A stretch of 64,000 nt of DNA, taken from NCBI RefSeq assembly GCF_947495725.1, contig NZ_CANLZZ010000004.1, positions 62,001 through 126,000 of the forward strand. Direction: 5' to 3'. Below the pieces are notes generated by a model that had not been told where the DNA came from, made no database searches, and saw only the letters and a list, made by a program, of their open reading frames with translations. The stretch is from an uncultured Lutibacter sp. Lineage in GTDB: Bacteria > Bacteroidota > Bacteroidia > Flavobacteriales > Flavobacteriaceae. Numbering within the stretch: the first letter of the stretch is position 1; each line of letters begins with the position of its first letter. The position numbers and the translations under genes were made by a program. Shown in pieces: positions 1 to 8,743 of the stretch.

Positions 1-433
1 CTGTTGCAGTATCTAAAGAATAAGGAGCAAATAATACTGAACTTAACTTTGCTCTATTATTAAAATCAAAGCCCTTTAATGCATCTTTACCTTCTGCAGT
101 TGCTAATCCTGTAGATACATTTCTTTCACCTCTTACTGATGTTAAATCAGCATTTTTAATTTGAGTCATAACTTGAGTTACTCGACTTGAAACTCTATTA
201 TCTTTTGCTTTAACCATTAAATTACGAACTGACGTTCTTAATAATTTCCCAGAAGTTGCTGAACGACCAAATTCACTTCCGTTTTCTCTTGTTCTTTCAA
301 AAGCTGGATCATTCTGAATACGTTCTTTTGAAACTCCTCCTTTTGTACGCACTAAATACCCTTCTTTTCCTTTGTAAAAAGTAAGGTTATCTAATGTACC
401 TTCTAATTTAATAATACCATTTAACTTTGCCAT
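1..433 (-). CDS. Conserved flavobacterial hypothetical protein, C-terminus beyond window
   Basis: The minus strand is open from an ATG at 433 to the window edge, so only the first 144 codons are visible. The protein begins MAKLNGIIKLEGTLDNL and contains a basic stretch RTRENGSEFGRSATSGKLLR. It has no signal peptide or membrane segment. The wording resembles a hypothetical family I associate with Flavobacteriia, usually of unknown role; I cannot assign a function. A TATATTTA sequence, close to the Bacteroidota -7 element, lies upstream of the ATG. The gene diverges from the small gene at 641, so the two may share a control region. The reading frame is certain by its length and normal codon use; the identity is not. 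Confidence 0.7.
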   Translation of the reverse strand, partial: MAKLNGIIKLEGTLDNLTFYKGKEGYLVRTKGGVSKERIQNDPAFERTRENGSEFGRSATSGKLLRTSVRNLMVKAKDNRVSSRVTQVMTQIKNADLTSVRGERNVSTGLATAEGKDALKGFDFNNRAKLSSVLFAPYSLDTAT

Positions 434-490
434 AAAAATATTTAATTAATGTTCTATAAATATAACGACAAACACCATACCTTATCACAT

Positions 491-599
491 TGTCAGTTCC
501 GTTTTAACCGCTAATTGTCAATAACTTCCATTATAAAAACATTATTCACATTGATATATTTCGTATCTTGTATGTCAGTGACAAATCATAGATATGTCA
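491..599. promoter_or_regulatory. Cluster of TGTCA motifs in a divergent intergenic region
   Basis: The 207-base gap between the two divergent hypothetical genes carries TGTCA at 491, 516, 573 and 595. The copy at 573 forms an 11-base palindrome, TGTCAgTGACA (573-583). This could be a binding site for a regulator of one or both genes. The motif is short and the region AT-rich, so chance is not excluded. Confidence 0.25.
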
Positions 600-640
600 T
601 AAGTATAGTAACAGTATAAATAGAGTATTAATTAAATTAA

Positions 641-835
641 ATGTGTATGAAGAGAATCTGTATTTACCCAAAAGACGTACAAGTTGTAACAGGTAAAAGC
701 GAACGTTATGGTAGAACAATCATTAACAAGATTAAAGAAGACCTTAACAAAGAAAAGCACCAGTTAGTTACAATTGATGAGTTTTGCGCCTTTATGGGGT
801 TTGAAATCAGTAAAGTAGAGTTATTAATTAAGTAA
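641..835 (+). CDS. Small conserved hypothetical protein (64 aa)
   Basis: Encodes a 64-residue basic protein. Two starts are possible: ATG 641 (MCMKR) or ATG 647 (MKRICIYPKDVQ); I prefer neither strongly, though family members I recall begin MKRICIYPKDV. The pattern of a short helix, the sequence TGKSERYGRTIINKIK and a second region VTIDEFCAFMGF is compatible with a small helix-turn-helix-like DNA-binding fold, but that is inference. No signal peptide or membrane segment. Its only neighbours are the divergent hypothetical gene on the left and the candidate RNA on the right. Function unknown. Confidence 0.6.
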   Translation: MCMKRICIYPKDVQVVTGKSERYGRTIINKIKEDLNKEKHQLVTIDEFCAFMGFEISKVELLIK

Positions 836-841
836 TTTTTC

Positions 842-988
842 TATCTTTACAATAGGTTTTAATGGTTACCTATTAGGTGACCCAATTATAGTACAGGACT
901 GAAACACTGATATATAAAGGCATTGAGAGATGGTTCACTTACCTCTTTCTCCGCTAAAAACTCGAAACATATGTTTCGAGTTTTTTTA
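842..988 (+). ncRNA. Candidate small structured RNA
   Basis: Between the 64-residue gene and rluF lies a -7-like box TATCTTTA (842-849), a stem AATAGG/CCTATT (851-856 with 869-874), and a second stem-like stretch GAGAGA (925-930) facing TTTCTC (946-951). A perfect terminator hairpin with a T-run follows (956-987). No open frame of note occupies it. A transcript from about 853 would be about 135 nt. It could instead be the 3' untranslated region of the gene ending at 835. It resembles no RNA I can name. Confidence 0.4.
956..987 (+). terminator. Rho-independent terminator
   Basis: Perfect inverted repeat AAACTCGAAACAT / ATGTTTCGAGTTT followed by seven T. It would end the candidate RNA or the transcript of the 64-residue gene. 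Confidence 0.85.
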
Positions 989-1017
989 TTTATATCTTCG
1001 CATAACAATTTTTTATC

Positions 1018-1854
1018 TTGGAGAAAAATAATAACAATTCAATTAACCTTAACAAATACATAAGTAGCACTGGTATTTGTTCAAGAAGAGAAGCCGAAAA
1101 ATTTATTGTAAATGGATTGGTAACAATAAATGGCGTAAAAGCACAACTAGGAAATAGAGTATTTGAAGGTGATAAGGTTAAATTAAATGGTAAGCTTATA
1201 GAATCTAAAACTACAACTCTATACATAGCCTATAACAAGCCTGTTGGAATTGTTTGTACTACAGACTCAAAAGAACGCAATAATATTGTAAAAGCAATTG
1301 GACATCCCGAACGTCTTTTTCCTATAGGCCGTTTAGATAAACCATCACAGGGTTTAATTTTCTTAACAAATGATGGCGATATTGTAAATAAGATTTTACG
1401 CGCTGGAAATAATCATCAAAAAGAATATAGTGTTACAGTTAATAAACCCATAAATAACAATTTTATAAAACAAATGAGTAATGGAATACCTATTTTAGGA
1501 ACCGTTACAAAAAAATGTCTTGTAGAGCAAATTAACAAAAACACTTTTAAAATAATTCTTACTCAAGGTTTAAATAGGCAAATTAGACGCATGTGCGAAT
1601 ATTTGAACTTTGAAGTAACAAAACTAAAACGTACCCGAATAATGAACGTTAATTTGGAAAAGTTAGCCGAAGGTTCTTGGCGCGAATTAACCAAGGATGA
1701 AATGAACGAAATTAATACAATGATTTCATCGAGTTCTAAAACTGAGGAAGCTTCCAAAGATGTTCAGAAAAAAAAATCGAACTACTCTAAGAAAAAACCC
1801 TATTATTCCAAAAATAAATCTCACTTTCAGCCAAAAAGAAAAAGACGAAAATAA
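1018..1854 (+). CDS. rluF: 23S rRNA pseudouridine synthase, RluF type
   Basis: A 278-residue pseudouridine synthase of the RsuA/RluB/RluE/RluF family, which isomerises a specific uridine in rRNA (U2604 of 23S rRNA for RluF). An N-terminal S4 RNA-binding domain (about residues 9-65, with [15 protein letters not shown]) precedes the catalytic domain. The motif [10 protein letters not shown] carries the catalytic Asp at about residue 107. The following [15 protein letters not shown] block is the feature that favours RluF over RluB or RsuA. The last 40 residues are a Lys/Ser-rich tail, probably disordered. The start is TTG at 1018; no in-frame ATG lies upstream of the S4 domain, and a -7-like TATCTTCG sits at 993-1000. 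Exact target base is inferred from family. Confidence 0.88.
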   Translation: MEKNNNNSINLNKYISSTGICSRREAEKFIVNGLVTINGVKAQLGNRVFEGDKVKLNGKLIESKTTTLYIAYNKPVGIVCTTDSKERNNIVKAIGHPERLFPIGRLDKPSQGLIFLTNDGDIVNKILRAGNNHQKEYSVTVNKPINNNFIKQMSNGIPILGTVTKKCLVEQINKNTFKIILTQGLNRQIRRMCEYLNFEVTKLKRTRIMNVNLEKLAEGSWRELTKDEMNEINTMISSSSKTEEASKDVQKKKSNYSKKKPYYSKNKSHFQPKRKRRK

Positions 1855-1903
1855 TGTCTTTCAACTTTCTACATTTACCTTTTAACATTAAAAGTTATAT
1901 AAC

Positions 1904-1911
1904 TATCTTTG
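1904..1911 (+). promoter_or_regulatory. -7 promoter element of tgt
   Basis: TATCTTTG matches the Bacteroidota TAnnTTTG element exactly. It ends six bases before the ATG of tgt, implying a leaderless or nearly leaderless transcript. It also contains the TTG at 1909 that would otherwise look like a start codon. Confidence 0.55.
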
Positions 1912-1917
1912 CCGACT

Positions 1918-3048
1918 ATGCAATTTGAATTAAAATCTAAAGATGCTCAAAGCAAGGCAAGAGCAGGTGTTATTACAACCGATCACGGTAAAATTGAAAC
2001 GCCAATATTTATGCCCGTTGGAACTGTTGGTACGGTTAAAGGCGTTCATCAAACCGAATTGAAAGAAGAAATAAATCCTGATATTATTTTAGGAAACACA
2101 TATCATTTATATTTACGTCCAAAAATTCAAATTTTAGAGCAGGCTGGTGGTTTGCATAAATTTATGAACTGGGATCGAAATATTTTAACGGATAGTGGTG
2201 GTTATCAAGTTTATTCTCTTTCGGGAAGAAGAAAAATAAAAGAAGAAGGTGTAAAATTTAAAAGTCATATTGATGGCTCATACCACACCTTTACTCCTGA
2301 AAATGTTATGGAAATCCAAAGAAGTATTGGGGCAGACATTATAATGGCTTTTGATGAGTGTACTCCATACCCTTGTGAATACAGCTATGCAAAAAGATCT
2401 ATGCACATGACACATAGATGGCTTAAAAGATGTATTACTCATTTAGATAAAACTCCTTTTAAGTATAATTATAGTCAAACTTTTTTTCCTATTGTACAAG
2501 GTTCAACTTTTAAAGATTTAAGAAAACAATCGGCCGAATTTATTGCCTCAGTTGGTGCAGAAGGAAATGCTATTGGTGGACTTTCTGTTGGTGAACCTGC
2601 AGAAGAAATGTATGAAATGACTGAGGTTGTTACCGCAATTTTACCAGAAGATAAACCACGATATTTAATGGGAGTTGGAACACCTATAAATATTTTAGAA
2701 AATATTGCGTTAGGTATAGATATGTTCGATTGTGTAATGCCAACCCGCAATGCCAGAAATGGAATGTTATTTACAGCTTACGGAACAATAAATATCAAAA
2801 ATAAAAAATGGGAAAATGATTTTTCAGCAATAGATGAAATGGGAACTACCTTTGTAGATTCCTTGTATTCCAAAGCTTATTTAAGACATCTTTTTGCCGC
2901 TAATGAATTATTAGGGAAACAAATTGCATCTATTCATAATTTGGGCTTTTATTTATGGTTGGTTCGTGAAGCTAGAAAGCATATATTAGCCGGAGATTTT
3001 ACAGAATGGAAAAACAAAATGGTTAATCAAATGAATAATCGACTATAA
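1918..3048 (+). CDS. tgt: tRNA-guanine(34) transglycosylase (queuine tRNA-ribosyltransferase)
   Basis: Exchanges guanine-34 for the queuosine precursor in GUN-anticodon tRNAs. It is 376 residues from the ATG at 1918; an upstream in-frame TTG (1909) lies inside the -7 promoter element, so I reject it. Family motifs are clear: DSGGYQV with the general acid/base Asp (about 92), GGLSVGEP for base recognition, and MFDCVMPTRNARNG with the nucleophile Asp at about 271. Oddity: the usual zinc-binding C-x-C-x-x-C segment before YSxAYLRHL reads DEMGTTFVDSLYSKAYLRHL, with none of the three cysteines, although the His of ASIHNLGFYL remains. The lptG-type gene follows after 30 bases, so the two may be co-transcribed. 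Confidence 0.95.
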   Translation: MQFELKSKDAQSKARAGVITTDHGKIETPIFMPVGTVGTVKGVHQTELKEEINPDIILGNTYHLYLRPKIQILEQAGGLHKFMNWDRNILTDSGGYQVYSLSGRRKIKEEGVKFKSHIDGSYHTFTPENVMEIQRSIGADIIMAFDECTPYPCEYSYAKRSMHMTHRWLKRCITHLDKTPFKYNYSQTFFPIVQGSTFKDLRKQSAEFIASVGAEGNAIGGLSVGEPAEEMYEMTEVVTAILPEDKPRYLMGVGTPINILENIALGIDMFDCVMPTRNARNGMLFTAYGTINIKNKKWENDFSAIDEMGTTFVDSLYSKAYLRHLFAANELLGKQIASIHNLGFYLWLVREARKHILAGDFTEWKNKMVNQMNNRL

Positions 3049-3078
3049 TATAATTTTTAAAACCCAAATTTTCAGAAA

Positions 3079-4167
3079 TTGAGAATTTTAGATAAGTACA
3101 TACTTAAAAAGTTTTTATCATCATTTGCATTGGTTTTAGTTTTACTACTTCCAATTGCAATTGCCATTGATGTTTCAGAAAAAATTGACCGATTTTTACG
3201 AAATGTTGATTTAACTGTTGGTGATATTATAAAAGATTATTATGTACATTTTGTAGTTATTTTTGGAAATACCTTTATGCCTTTGGCGTTATTTATTGCA
3301 GTAATTTTCTTTACCTCCAAAATTGCAGGAAACACAGAAGTTATTGCAATTCATTCAGCAAAAATATCATTTACACGTTTTTTAAAACCGTATTTTATTG
3401 GAGCTACCATTGTCACTTTTATTGCATTGGGAATGAATCACTTTGTGGTACCAAAAAGTAATAAAACTTATAACCACTTTATTAAAACGTATTTAAAAAA
3501 GAAAAATTACAGCCAAAATGTAACTACTAATGTTAATTTACAATTAGGGCCAGATGAATATATTTATCTTAAAAGTTACAATTCTAACACCAATCAAGGC
3601 TATAAATTTTCTTATGAAAAGTTCGATGGAATTAAGTTAAAATATAAACTTATGTCCGAAAATATTAGATGGGTAGAAAAGGACACAACTTTTAGACTTA
3701 ATACATATAAACAACGTTTTCTATTAGAGGATAGAGACTCTATAAATGTTGGAATAAAATTGGATACATTGCTTAATTTTAGACCAAAAGATTTAATTAA
3801 TGTGGATGATTTAGCTAAAGAGATGACATCTTTTGAATTAAAGAAATATATAGTTCAGGCTGAAAATAGAGGAATTAACAATTTAAATACCTATTTAGTC
3901 GAACTTTATAAAAGAACAAGTTTACCAATTTCAACTTATATTTTAACTTTTATAGCTGTTTGCTTGGCTGCAAAAAAACGTAGAGGTGGAATGGGAATTA
4001 ATTTGGCAATTGGAATTACTTTAATGTTTATTTATGTATTCTTCTTAAAAATAGCTGAAGTATTAGGAGCTGGAGCCGAAACAAATGCTTTAGTAATGGT
4101 TTGGTTACCAAACATATTTTTTGGAATTTTAGCCATCTATTTATATTTAAGAAATGCTAAAAATTAA
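3079..4167 (+). CDS. LptF/LptG family permease
   Basis: An inner-membrane permease of the YjgP/YjgQ family, which forms the LptB2FG transporter that extracts lipopolysaccharide for delivery to the outer membrane. The protein has 362 residues. A short cytoplasmic start (RILDKYILKKFL) is followed by about three N-terminal membrane segments, a periplasmic jellyroll-like middle part (about residues 130-265) and C-terminal membrane segments ending YLYLRNAKN. The N-terminal wording is more like LptG than LptF, but I cannot separate them with certainty. The start is TTG at 3079; there is no earlier ATG. The stop lies inside the next gene (14-base overlap), suggesting translational coupling. Confidence 0.88.
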   Translation: MRILDKYILKKFLSSFALVLVLLLPIAIAIDVSEKIDRFLRNVDLTVGDIIKDYYVHFVVIFGNTFMPLALFIAVIFFTSKIAGNTEVIAIHSAKISFTRFLKPYFIGATIVTFIALGMNHFVVPKSNKTYNHFIKTYLKKKNYSQNVTTNVNLQLGPDEYIYLKSYNSNTNQGYKFSYEKFDGIKLKYKLMSENIRWVEKDTTFRLNTYKQRFLLEDRDSINVGIKLDTLLNFRPKDLINVDDLAKEMTSFELKKYIVQAENRGINNLNTYLVELYKRTSLPISTYILTFIAVCLAAKKRRGGMGINLAIGITLMFIYVFFLKIAEVLGAGAETNALVMVWLPNIFFGILAIYLYLRNAKN

Positions 4168-5038
4168 GTTAAATAATTATCTGCATTTACATTTACTTGT
4201 ATTTATATGGGGATTTACAGCCATTCTTGGAGCGCTTATTAAAATTGATGCAATACCACTTGTATGGTACAGAATGCTATTTGCAGTTGTACTTGTTTTT
4301 ATTTACTTTTTAATAACTAAAAAGCCTTTTAAATTAACTCCAAGTGCGCTTCTTAAATTTGTCTTTAGCGGTATTTTAATTGCATTACATTGGATTGCCT
4401 TTTTTTCGGCAATAAAAGTATCGAATGTGTCTATTGCCTTAGTTGCAATGAGTACAGGCGCATTATTTACATCTTTAATAGAGCCTTTGTTTTTTAAAAG
4501 GCGACTTATTTTTCTTGAATTAATTTTCGGATTAATAGTTATTTCTGGACTGTATTTAATATTCAATGTTGAAAGCGAATATACCTTAGGAATTATTTAT
4601 GCACTCATAGCATCCTTTTTGTCCGCACTATTTACAGTTTTAAATGGTTTATTCATTAAACAATATAGCGCAGATACAATTTCATTTTATCAATTATTAT
4701 TTGGTGTTTTATTTATAACCATTTACATTTATTTCAGCTATGGATTTACATACGAGAAGTTTAGTGTTACAACATCTGATATTGTGTATTTATTAATATT
4801 AAGCAGTTTTTGTACCGCTTATGCTTTTATTGCTTCAGTTAAAATTATGAAACATTTAACTCCTTATACAGTTATGCTCACTATTAACTTAGAACCCGTT
4901 TATGGTATAATTTTAGCCGTAATTATATTTGGAGAAAAAGAAAAAATGAGCTCCCAATTTTACATTGGAGCACTTATAATATTAGTAACCGTTATTGCCA
5001 ACGGAATAATTAAAAATAAAAAAAAGAGGCTAACTTAA
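4154..5038 (+). CDS. EamA/DMT family transporter
   Basis: A 294-residue integral membrane protein of the drug/metabolite transporter superfamily. Two EamA repeats of about five helices each are visible: the first from about residue 10 (LHLLVFIWGFTAILGALIK), the second from about residue 145 to the end (ALIASFLSALFTVLNGLFI). The pattern, including LEPVYGIILAVIIFGE near the C-terminus, is typical of inner-membrane exporters of amino acids, nucleosides or other small molecules. Substrate cannot be predicted. It overlaps the upstream permease gene by 14 bases and ends 54 bases before accA, which has its own promoter. Confidence 0.9.
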   Translation: MLKIKLNNYLHLHLLVFIWGFTAILGALIKIDAIPLVWYRMLFAVVLVFIYFLITKKPFKLTPSALLKFVFSGILIALHWIAFFSAIKVSNVSIALVAMSTGALFTSLIEPLFFKRRLIFLELIFGLIVISGLYLIFNVESEYTLGIIYALIASFLSALFTVLNGLFIKQYSADTISFYQLLFGVLFITIYIYFSYGFTYEKFSVTTSDIVYLLILSSFCTAYAFIASVKIMKHLTPYTVMLTINLEPVYGIILAVIIFGEKEKMSSQFYIGALIILVTVIANGIIKNKKKRLT

Positions 5039-5060
5039 CCTTAAAAAATTCAGAAGTTAT

Positions 5061-5068
5061 TATATTTG
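5061..5068 (+). promoter_or_regulatory. -7 promoter element of accA
   Basis: TATATTTG, a perfect TAnnTTTG element, 24 bases before the accA ATG. It gives accA a promoter separate from the EamA gene. Confidence 0.6.
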
Positions 5069-5092
5069 TAGTTACATCCAAACTTAAAAATT

Positions 5093-6046
5093 ATGGAATA
5101 TTTAGATTTTGAATTACCAATTAAAGAATTAGAGGAACAATTAGACAAGTGCGAATTAATTGGTAAAGAAAGTGATGTTGATATGACTGAGAGTTGTAAA
5201 AACATTGAAAAAAAACTGCTTAAAACTAAAAAAGATATATATAAAAACTTAACTGCTTGGCAAAGAGTTCAATTGTCTAGACATCCAAACCGACCATATA
5301 CACTAGATCATATTAATTATTTAGCTGGGGAAACTTTTATGGAATTACATGGTGATAGAACCGTAAAAGACGATAAAGCAATGATTGGTGGATTAGGGAA
5401 AATTGGAGATCAATCATTTATGTTTATTGGTCAACAAAAGGGTTACAACACTAAAACACGACAATATCGTAATTTTGGTATGTCTAACCCTGAAGGATAC
5501 CGAAAAGCTCTTAGACTAATGAAAATGGCTGAGAAATTTGGCATTCCTGTTGTTACTTTATTAGATACTCCTGGTGCGTATCCTGGTTTAGAAGCAGAAG
5601 AACGCGGACAAGGAGAAGCAATTGCTCGAAATATTTTTGAAATGACTCGTTTAAAAACTCCAATTATAACAATTGTAATTGGTGAAGGAGCTTCTGGTGG
5701 AGCCTTAGGAATTGGTGTTGGAGATAGAGTTTATATGATGGAAAACACATGGTATACAGTTATTTCTCCTGAATCTTGTTCTTCAATTTTATGGAGAAGT
5801 TGGGAACATAAAGAAGAAGCTGCTGAAGCTTTAAAATTAACAGCTTCTGATATGAAGAAACAAAAAATAATTGATAATATTATAAAAGAACCTCTCGGAG
5901 GAGCTCATTTTAATAGAGAAGAAGCTTTTAAAGAAGTTGAAAAAACAATTCTTAAAGCTTTTGACGAGTTAAAAGATTTAAGTCATAAAGATCTCGTTAA
6001 ACAACGAATGGACAAATACCTAAATATGGGTGAATTTAAAGGATAA
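5093..6046 (+). CDS. accA: Acetyl-CoA carboxylase carboxyltransferase subunit alpha
   Basis: Alpha subunit of the carboxyltransferase that, with AccD, moves CO2 from biotin to acetyl-CoA to make malonyl-CoA, the first committed step of fatty-acid synthesis. At 317 residues it is the expected length. The N-terminal helical part ([14 protein letters not shown]) is followed by the crotonase-like core. Diagnostic segments are [30 protein letters not shown] and [18 protein letters not shown], the last two carrying the oxyanion-hole glycines. No other acc gene is nearby. A terminator follows directly, so accA appears to be a single-gene transcript. Confidence 0.97.
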   Translation: MEYLDFELPIKELEEQLDKCELIGKESDVDMTESCKNIEKKLLKTKKDIYKNLTAWQRVQLSRHPNRPYTLDHINYLAGETFMELHGDRTVKDDKAMIGGLGKIGDQSFMFIGQQKGYNTKTRQYRNFGMSNPEGYRKALRLMKMAEKFGIPVVTLLDTPGAYPGLEAEERGQGEAIARNIFEMTRLKTPIITIVIGEGASGGALGIGVGDRVYMMENTWYTVISPESCSSILWRSWEHKEEAAEALKLTASDMKKQKIIDNIIKEPLGGAHFNREEAFKEVEKTILKAFDELKDLSHKDLVKQRMDKYLNMGEFKG

Positions 6047-6052
6047 TTTAAT

Positions 6053-6083
6053 AAAAAAACCTCTCAAAATTGAGAGGTTTTTT
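6053..6083 (+). terminator. Rho-independent terminator after accA
   Basis: Hairpin AACCTCTCAAAATTGAGAGG followed by a run of T. It ends about 15 bases before the ATG of nnr. Confidence 0.9.
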
Positions 6084-6098
6084 TATTAAATTTATCAA

Positions 6099-7637
6099 AT
6101 GTATATACTTACTTCAAAACAAATAACCGAAGCTGACAAAGCTACTATAGAAATTAATAAAATAACTTCTTCAGACTTAATGGAGAATGCTGCAACTCTT
6201 TGTTTTCAATGGTTGCATACTCGTTTACAAGGTCAAAATATTAAAATTCATGTTTTTTGTGGAATTGGTAATAATGGTGGTGATGGTTTAGTTATAGCCC
6301 GTCATTTACATCAACATGGGTATCATGTTAAATGTTATGTTGTTAATTTCAGTGAAAAAAGATCTCCCGATTTTTTAATAAATTATAACAGGCTTAAAGA
6401 ACTTGGAGAATGGCCCACAGTAATTAATGGTGAAAGTGATTTTCCAGAGATAAATTTTGAAGACATTGTAATTGACGCTATTTTTGGTAATGGATTAACT
6501 CGAAAACCTAAAGATTTTACAAAAGATTTAATCAACTATATCAACAGTACAAAAGTTTTTACTCTTGCCATTGATTTCCCGTCTGGTGTCTTTAATGACA
6601 GAGCTGTAGTTGATAAAGATTCTGTAATAAAAGCTGGGCACACACTAACATTCCAAACACCTAAACTCGCTTTTCTGTTACCCGACAATAAAGATTTTGT
6701 AAATACTTGGGAAGTTATAGACATAGGATTAGATTTAAATTTTATTGAAAGTCTTAAACCAACCGACCATTATATTACAAAATATGAAGCTAAACAACTA
6801 TACTTACCAAGAACTAAATGGGGACATAAAGGAACCTATGGGCATTCATTAATTGTAGGCGGAAGTTTTGGTAAAATTGGAGCAGTTAACTTAGCAACTA
6901 AAGCAGCTTTAAAAATTGGAAGCGGATTAGTAACTGCATATGTGCCTAAATGCGGCTATACCATTTTACAGGTGGCAATTCCAGAAGCTATGGTTGAGGT
7001 TGATAATAATAATTTATTAGAATTTTTTAATATTAAAACCAAAGCAACTGCTATTGGTATTGGCCCAGGAATGGGAATTTCGGAAAAAACGTCTAATGGT
7101 TTTGAACGTTTTTTAAAAGAAAACAAACTTCCCTTAGTTATTGATGCTGATGCAATTAACCTAATAGCTCAAAACAAAAAATTATTGAAATATGTACCGG
7201 GAAATTCAATTTTAACTCCACATCCAAAAGAATTAGAACGACTAATTGGTAAATGGGAAAATGATTTTGACAAGCTTGAAAAAACAACAAATTTTTCAAT
7301 AAAACATAAAGTTATAGTTGTTTTAAAAGGCACTCATACTGCAATTTTTGATGGCAATAATAGATATTTTAATTCAACTGGAAATGTAGCTTTAGCCACA
7401 GCCGGAAGTGGAGATGTTTTAACAGGTTTAATTACTGGTCTTATTGCGCAAGGATACTCACCTTTAAATGCTTCCATTTTTGGAGTTTATTTACATGGAG
7501 TAACAGCAAATATTGCAGCACCAGAAACAGGGTATGAAACCTTTATTGCTTCTTCAATATTAAAATATTTACCCAATGCAATACTTGACTTATTTCAAGA
7601 AGAGGTTTTAGATGAGAAAGAAGAAACTGAAAATTAA
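6099..7637 (+). CDS. nnr: Bifunctional NAD(P)H-hydrate epimerase / ADP-dependent dehydratase
   Basis: Repairs hydrated NADH and NADPH: the N-terminal domain epimerises R- to S-NAD(P)HX and the C-terminal domain dehydrates the S form using ADP. The 512-residue length matches the fused YjeF form. The N-domain (about 1-215) shows GNNGGDGLVIARHL and the metal-binding DAIFGNGL. The C-domain (about 230-505), a ribokinase-like fold, shows GGSFGKIGA, IGPGMG, LTPHPKELERL and TAGSGDVLTGLITG. The start ATG lies just after the accA terminator, with only a poor -7-like box (TAAATTTA) in between, so expression may depend partly on read-through. Confidence 0.95.
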   Translation: MYILTSKQITEADKATIEINKITSSDLMENAATLCFQWLHTRLQGQNIKIHVFCGIGNNGGDGLVIARHLHQHGYHVKCYVVNFSEKRSPDFLINYNRLKELGEWPTVINGESDFPEINFEDIVIDAIFGNGLTRKPKDFTKDLINYINSTKVFTLAIDFPSGVFNDRAVVDKDSVIKAGHTLTFQTPKLAFLLPDNKDFVNTWEVIDIGLDLNFIESLKPTDHYITKYEAKQLYLPRTKWGHKGTYGHSLIVGGSFGKIGAVNLATKAALKIGSGLVTAYVPKCGYTILQVAIPEAMVEVDNNNLLEFFNIKTKATAIGIGPGMGISEKTSNGFERFLKENKLPLVIDADAINLIAQNKKLLKYVPGNSILTPHPKELERLIGKWENDFDKLEKTTNFSIKHKVIVVLKGTHTAIFDGNNRYFNSTGNVALATAGSGDVLTGLITGLIAQGYSPLNASIFGVYLHGVTANIAAPETGYETFIASSILKYLPNAILDLFQEEVLDEKEETEN

Positions 7638-7669
7638 AAAAAAGAGCTCCAATTGGAGCTCTTTTTTTT
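7637..7669. terminator. Bidirectional terminator between convergent genes
   Basis: AAAGAGCTCCAATTGGAGCTCTTT with A- and T-runs on either side, so it can serve both nnr (plus) and the thioredoxin-like gene (minus). Confidence 0.9.
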
Positions 7670-7685
7670 AAGTCTATGTTAATTC

Positions 7686-8705
7686 TTAAATTCCCAATTC
7701 GTTAAATAAATCCTTTAGTTTTGGATTTGATGGTCTTTCCGCATTAGCGTCTACAATATTCCCTTCGGGATCTAAAAATATAAAACGAGGAATACTATTA
7801 ATTCCATATTCTCTTATAAAATCGGAATTAAAATCTTTATCAGCAAACAACTGTATTCCACCTAAATTTTCATCTGCCACCATCTTTTTCCAACTTTCAT
7901 AGCTTCCTCTTCTTCCATCAATATTGTCTACTGAAATACTTACAAATTGAATATCTTTTCCGTGATACTCTTCTTCCAAATTCTTTAAATATGGAATCTC
8001 TCTTTTACACGGACCACACCAAGTTGCCCAAATATCAATATAAACATATTTCCCTTTCAAATCAGATAACGAAGTTTTTCCACCTTTAAAATTCTCGTAG
8101 TTTTCAAATATTGGAGAACTTTTACCTGGAGCAAATTTCATTAAATTTGAATGTTCTGTTTCATAGCTGTTTTCTAAATACTTAAAAAATTGTTCGTTAT
8201 TTTGAACTGCCATTTGAAGCACCGTTGAATCTACATTTTTTTTGTTAAACTTGTTAATTGTGCCTTTTGCCTCTTCTAGTTTTGATTTAAACGCAGTTTC
8301 ATCAAGTTTAAAATACTCCTTTGGGTTTCCATTATCACTTGAAAAAAACGAAAGTAAACTGTTGAAGTAATTATTCGATTCTTTTCCTTCTCCCTCAAAA
8401 TCAGCTCCTTTTGAGAGTAATTCTCCTTTAAAGTTCATTGTCAAATCATATCCGTTATCTAAAAATATAGATAATCTCTCGTTTCCATTACTTAAAACGT
8501 GTAATCCTTTTGTTACTTTTAATGTATCGGAAAAACTTCCATCTGCTTCTACACTAATTTCTTTTGAATAACCATTTGCTCCAAGAATTGTTAATTTTTC
8601 CACTCCTGAAGTTTTCAGTTTCCCTTGAATTGATGCATAGTCTGTCGGAGGTTTTGAACAACTAAAAATTAAAGTACTTAGTAATAATATGTATATATTT
8701 TTCAT
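7686..8705 (-). CDS. TlpA-like thiol-disulfide oxidoreductase lipoprotein
   Basis: A predicted lipoprotein with a C-terminal thioredoxin-fold domain. From the ATG at 8705 the protein starts MKNIYILLLSTLIFSCSKPP, a lipoprotein signal whose Cys is the lipidation site. A beta-rich DUF4369-like N-domain follows, then a helical linker and the TlpA/ResA-type domain with the redox motif WATWCGPCKRE and a later cis-Pro segment NSIPRFIFLD. It probably acts in the periplasm in disulfide reduction or cytochrome maturation; the partner is unknown. The longer frame starting at TTG 8738 is rejected because that codon lies in the -7 element CAAAGATA (8736-8743 on the plus strand). Confidence 0.9.
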   Translation of the reverse strand: MKNIYILLLSTLIFSCSKPPTDYASIQGKLKTSGVEKLTILGANGYSKEISVEADGSFSDTLKVTKGLHVLSNGNERLSIFLDNGYDLTMNFKGELLSKGADFEGEGKESNNYFNSLLSFFSSDNGNPKEYFKLDETAFKSKLEEAKGTINKFNKKNVDSTVLQMAVQNNEQFFKYLENSYETEHSNLMKFAPGKSSPIFENYENFKGGKTSLSDLKGKYVYIDIWATWCGPCKREIPYLKNLEEEYHGKDIQFVSISVDNIDGRRGSYESWKKMVADENLGGIQLFADKDFNSDFIREYGINSIPRFIFLDPEGNIVDANAERPSNPKLKDLFNELGI

Positions 8706-8735
8706 TCTATTTAAATTGATTTTATTATAATTTTT

Positions 8736-8743
8736 CAAAGATA
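8736..8743 (-). promoter_or_regulatory. -7 promoter element of the TlpA-like gene
   Basis: Minus-strand TATCTTTG, 30 bases before the ATG at 8705. Further upstream (8824-8840) is a near-perfect 17-base palindrome centred on CCTAGG, of unknown use. Confidence 0.6.

Noticed and set aside
925-955. GGTTCACTTACCTCT plus CTCCGCT resembling a tRNA-Ser 3' end and possible attachment site
   Set aside because: No upstream cloverleaf, poor T-arm match and no integrase nearby; kept only as part of the candidate RNA.
8705-8738. TTG 8738 as start of the TlpA-like gene
   Set aside because: The codon is inside the -7 promoter element and would bury the lipoprotein signal; ATG 8705 fits.
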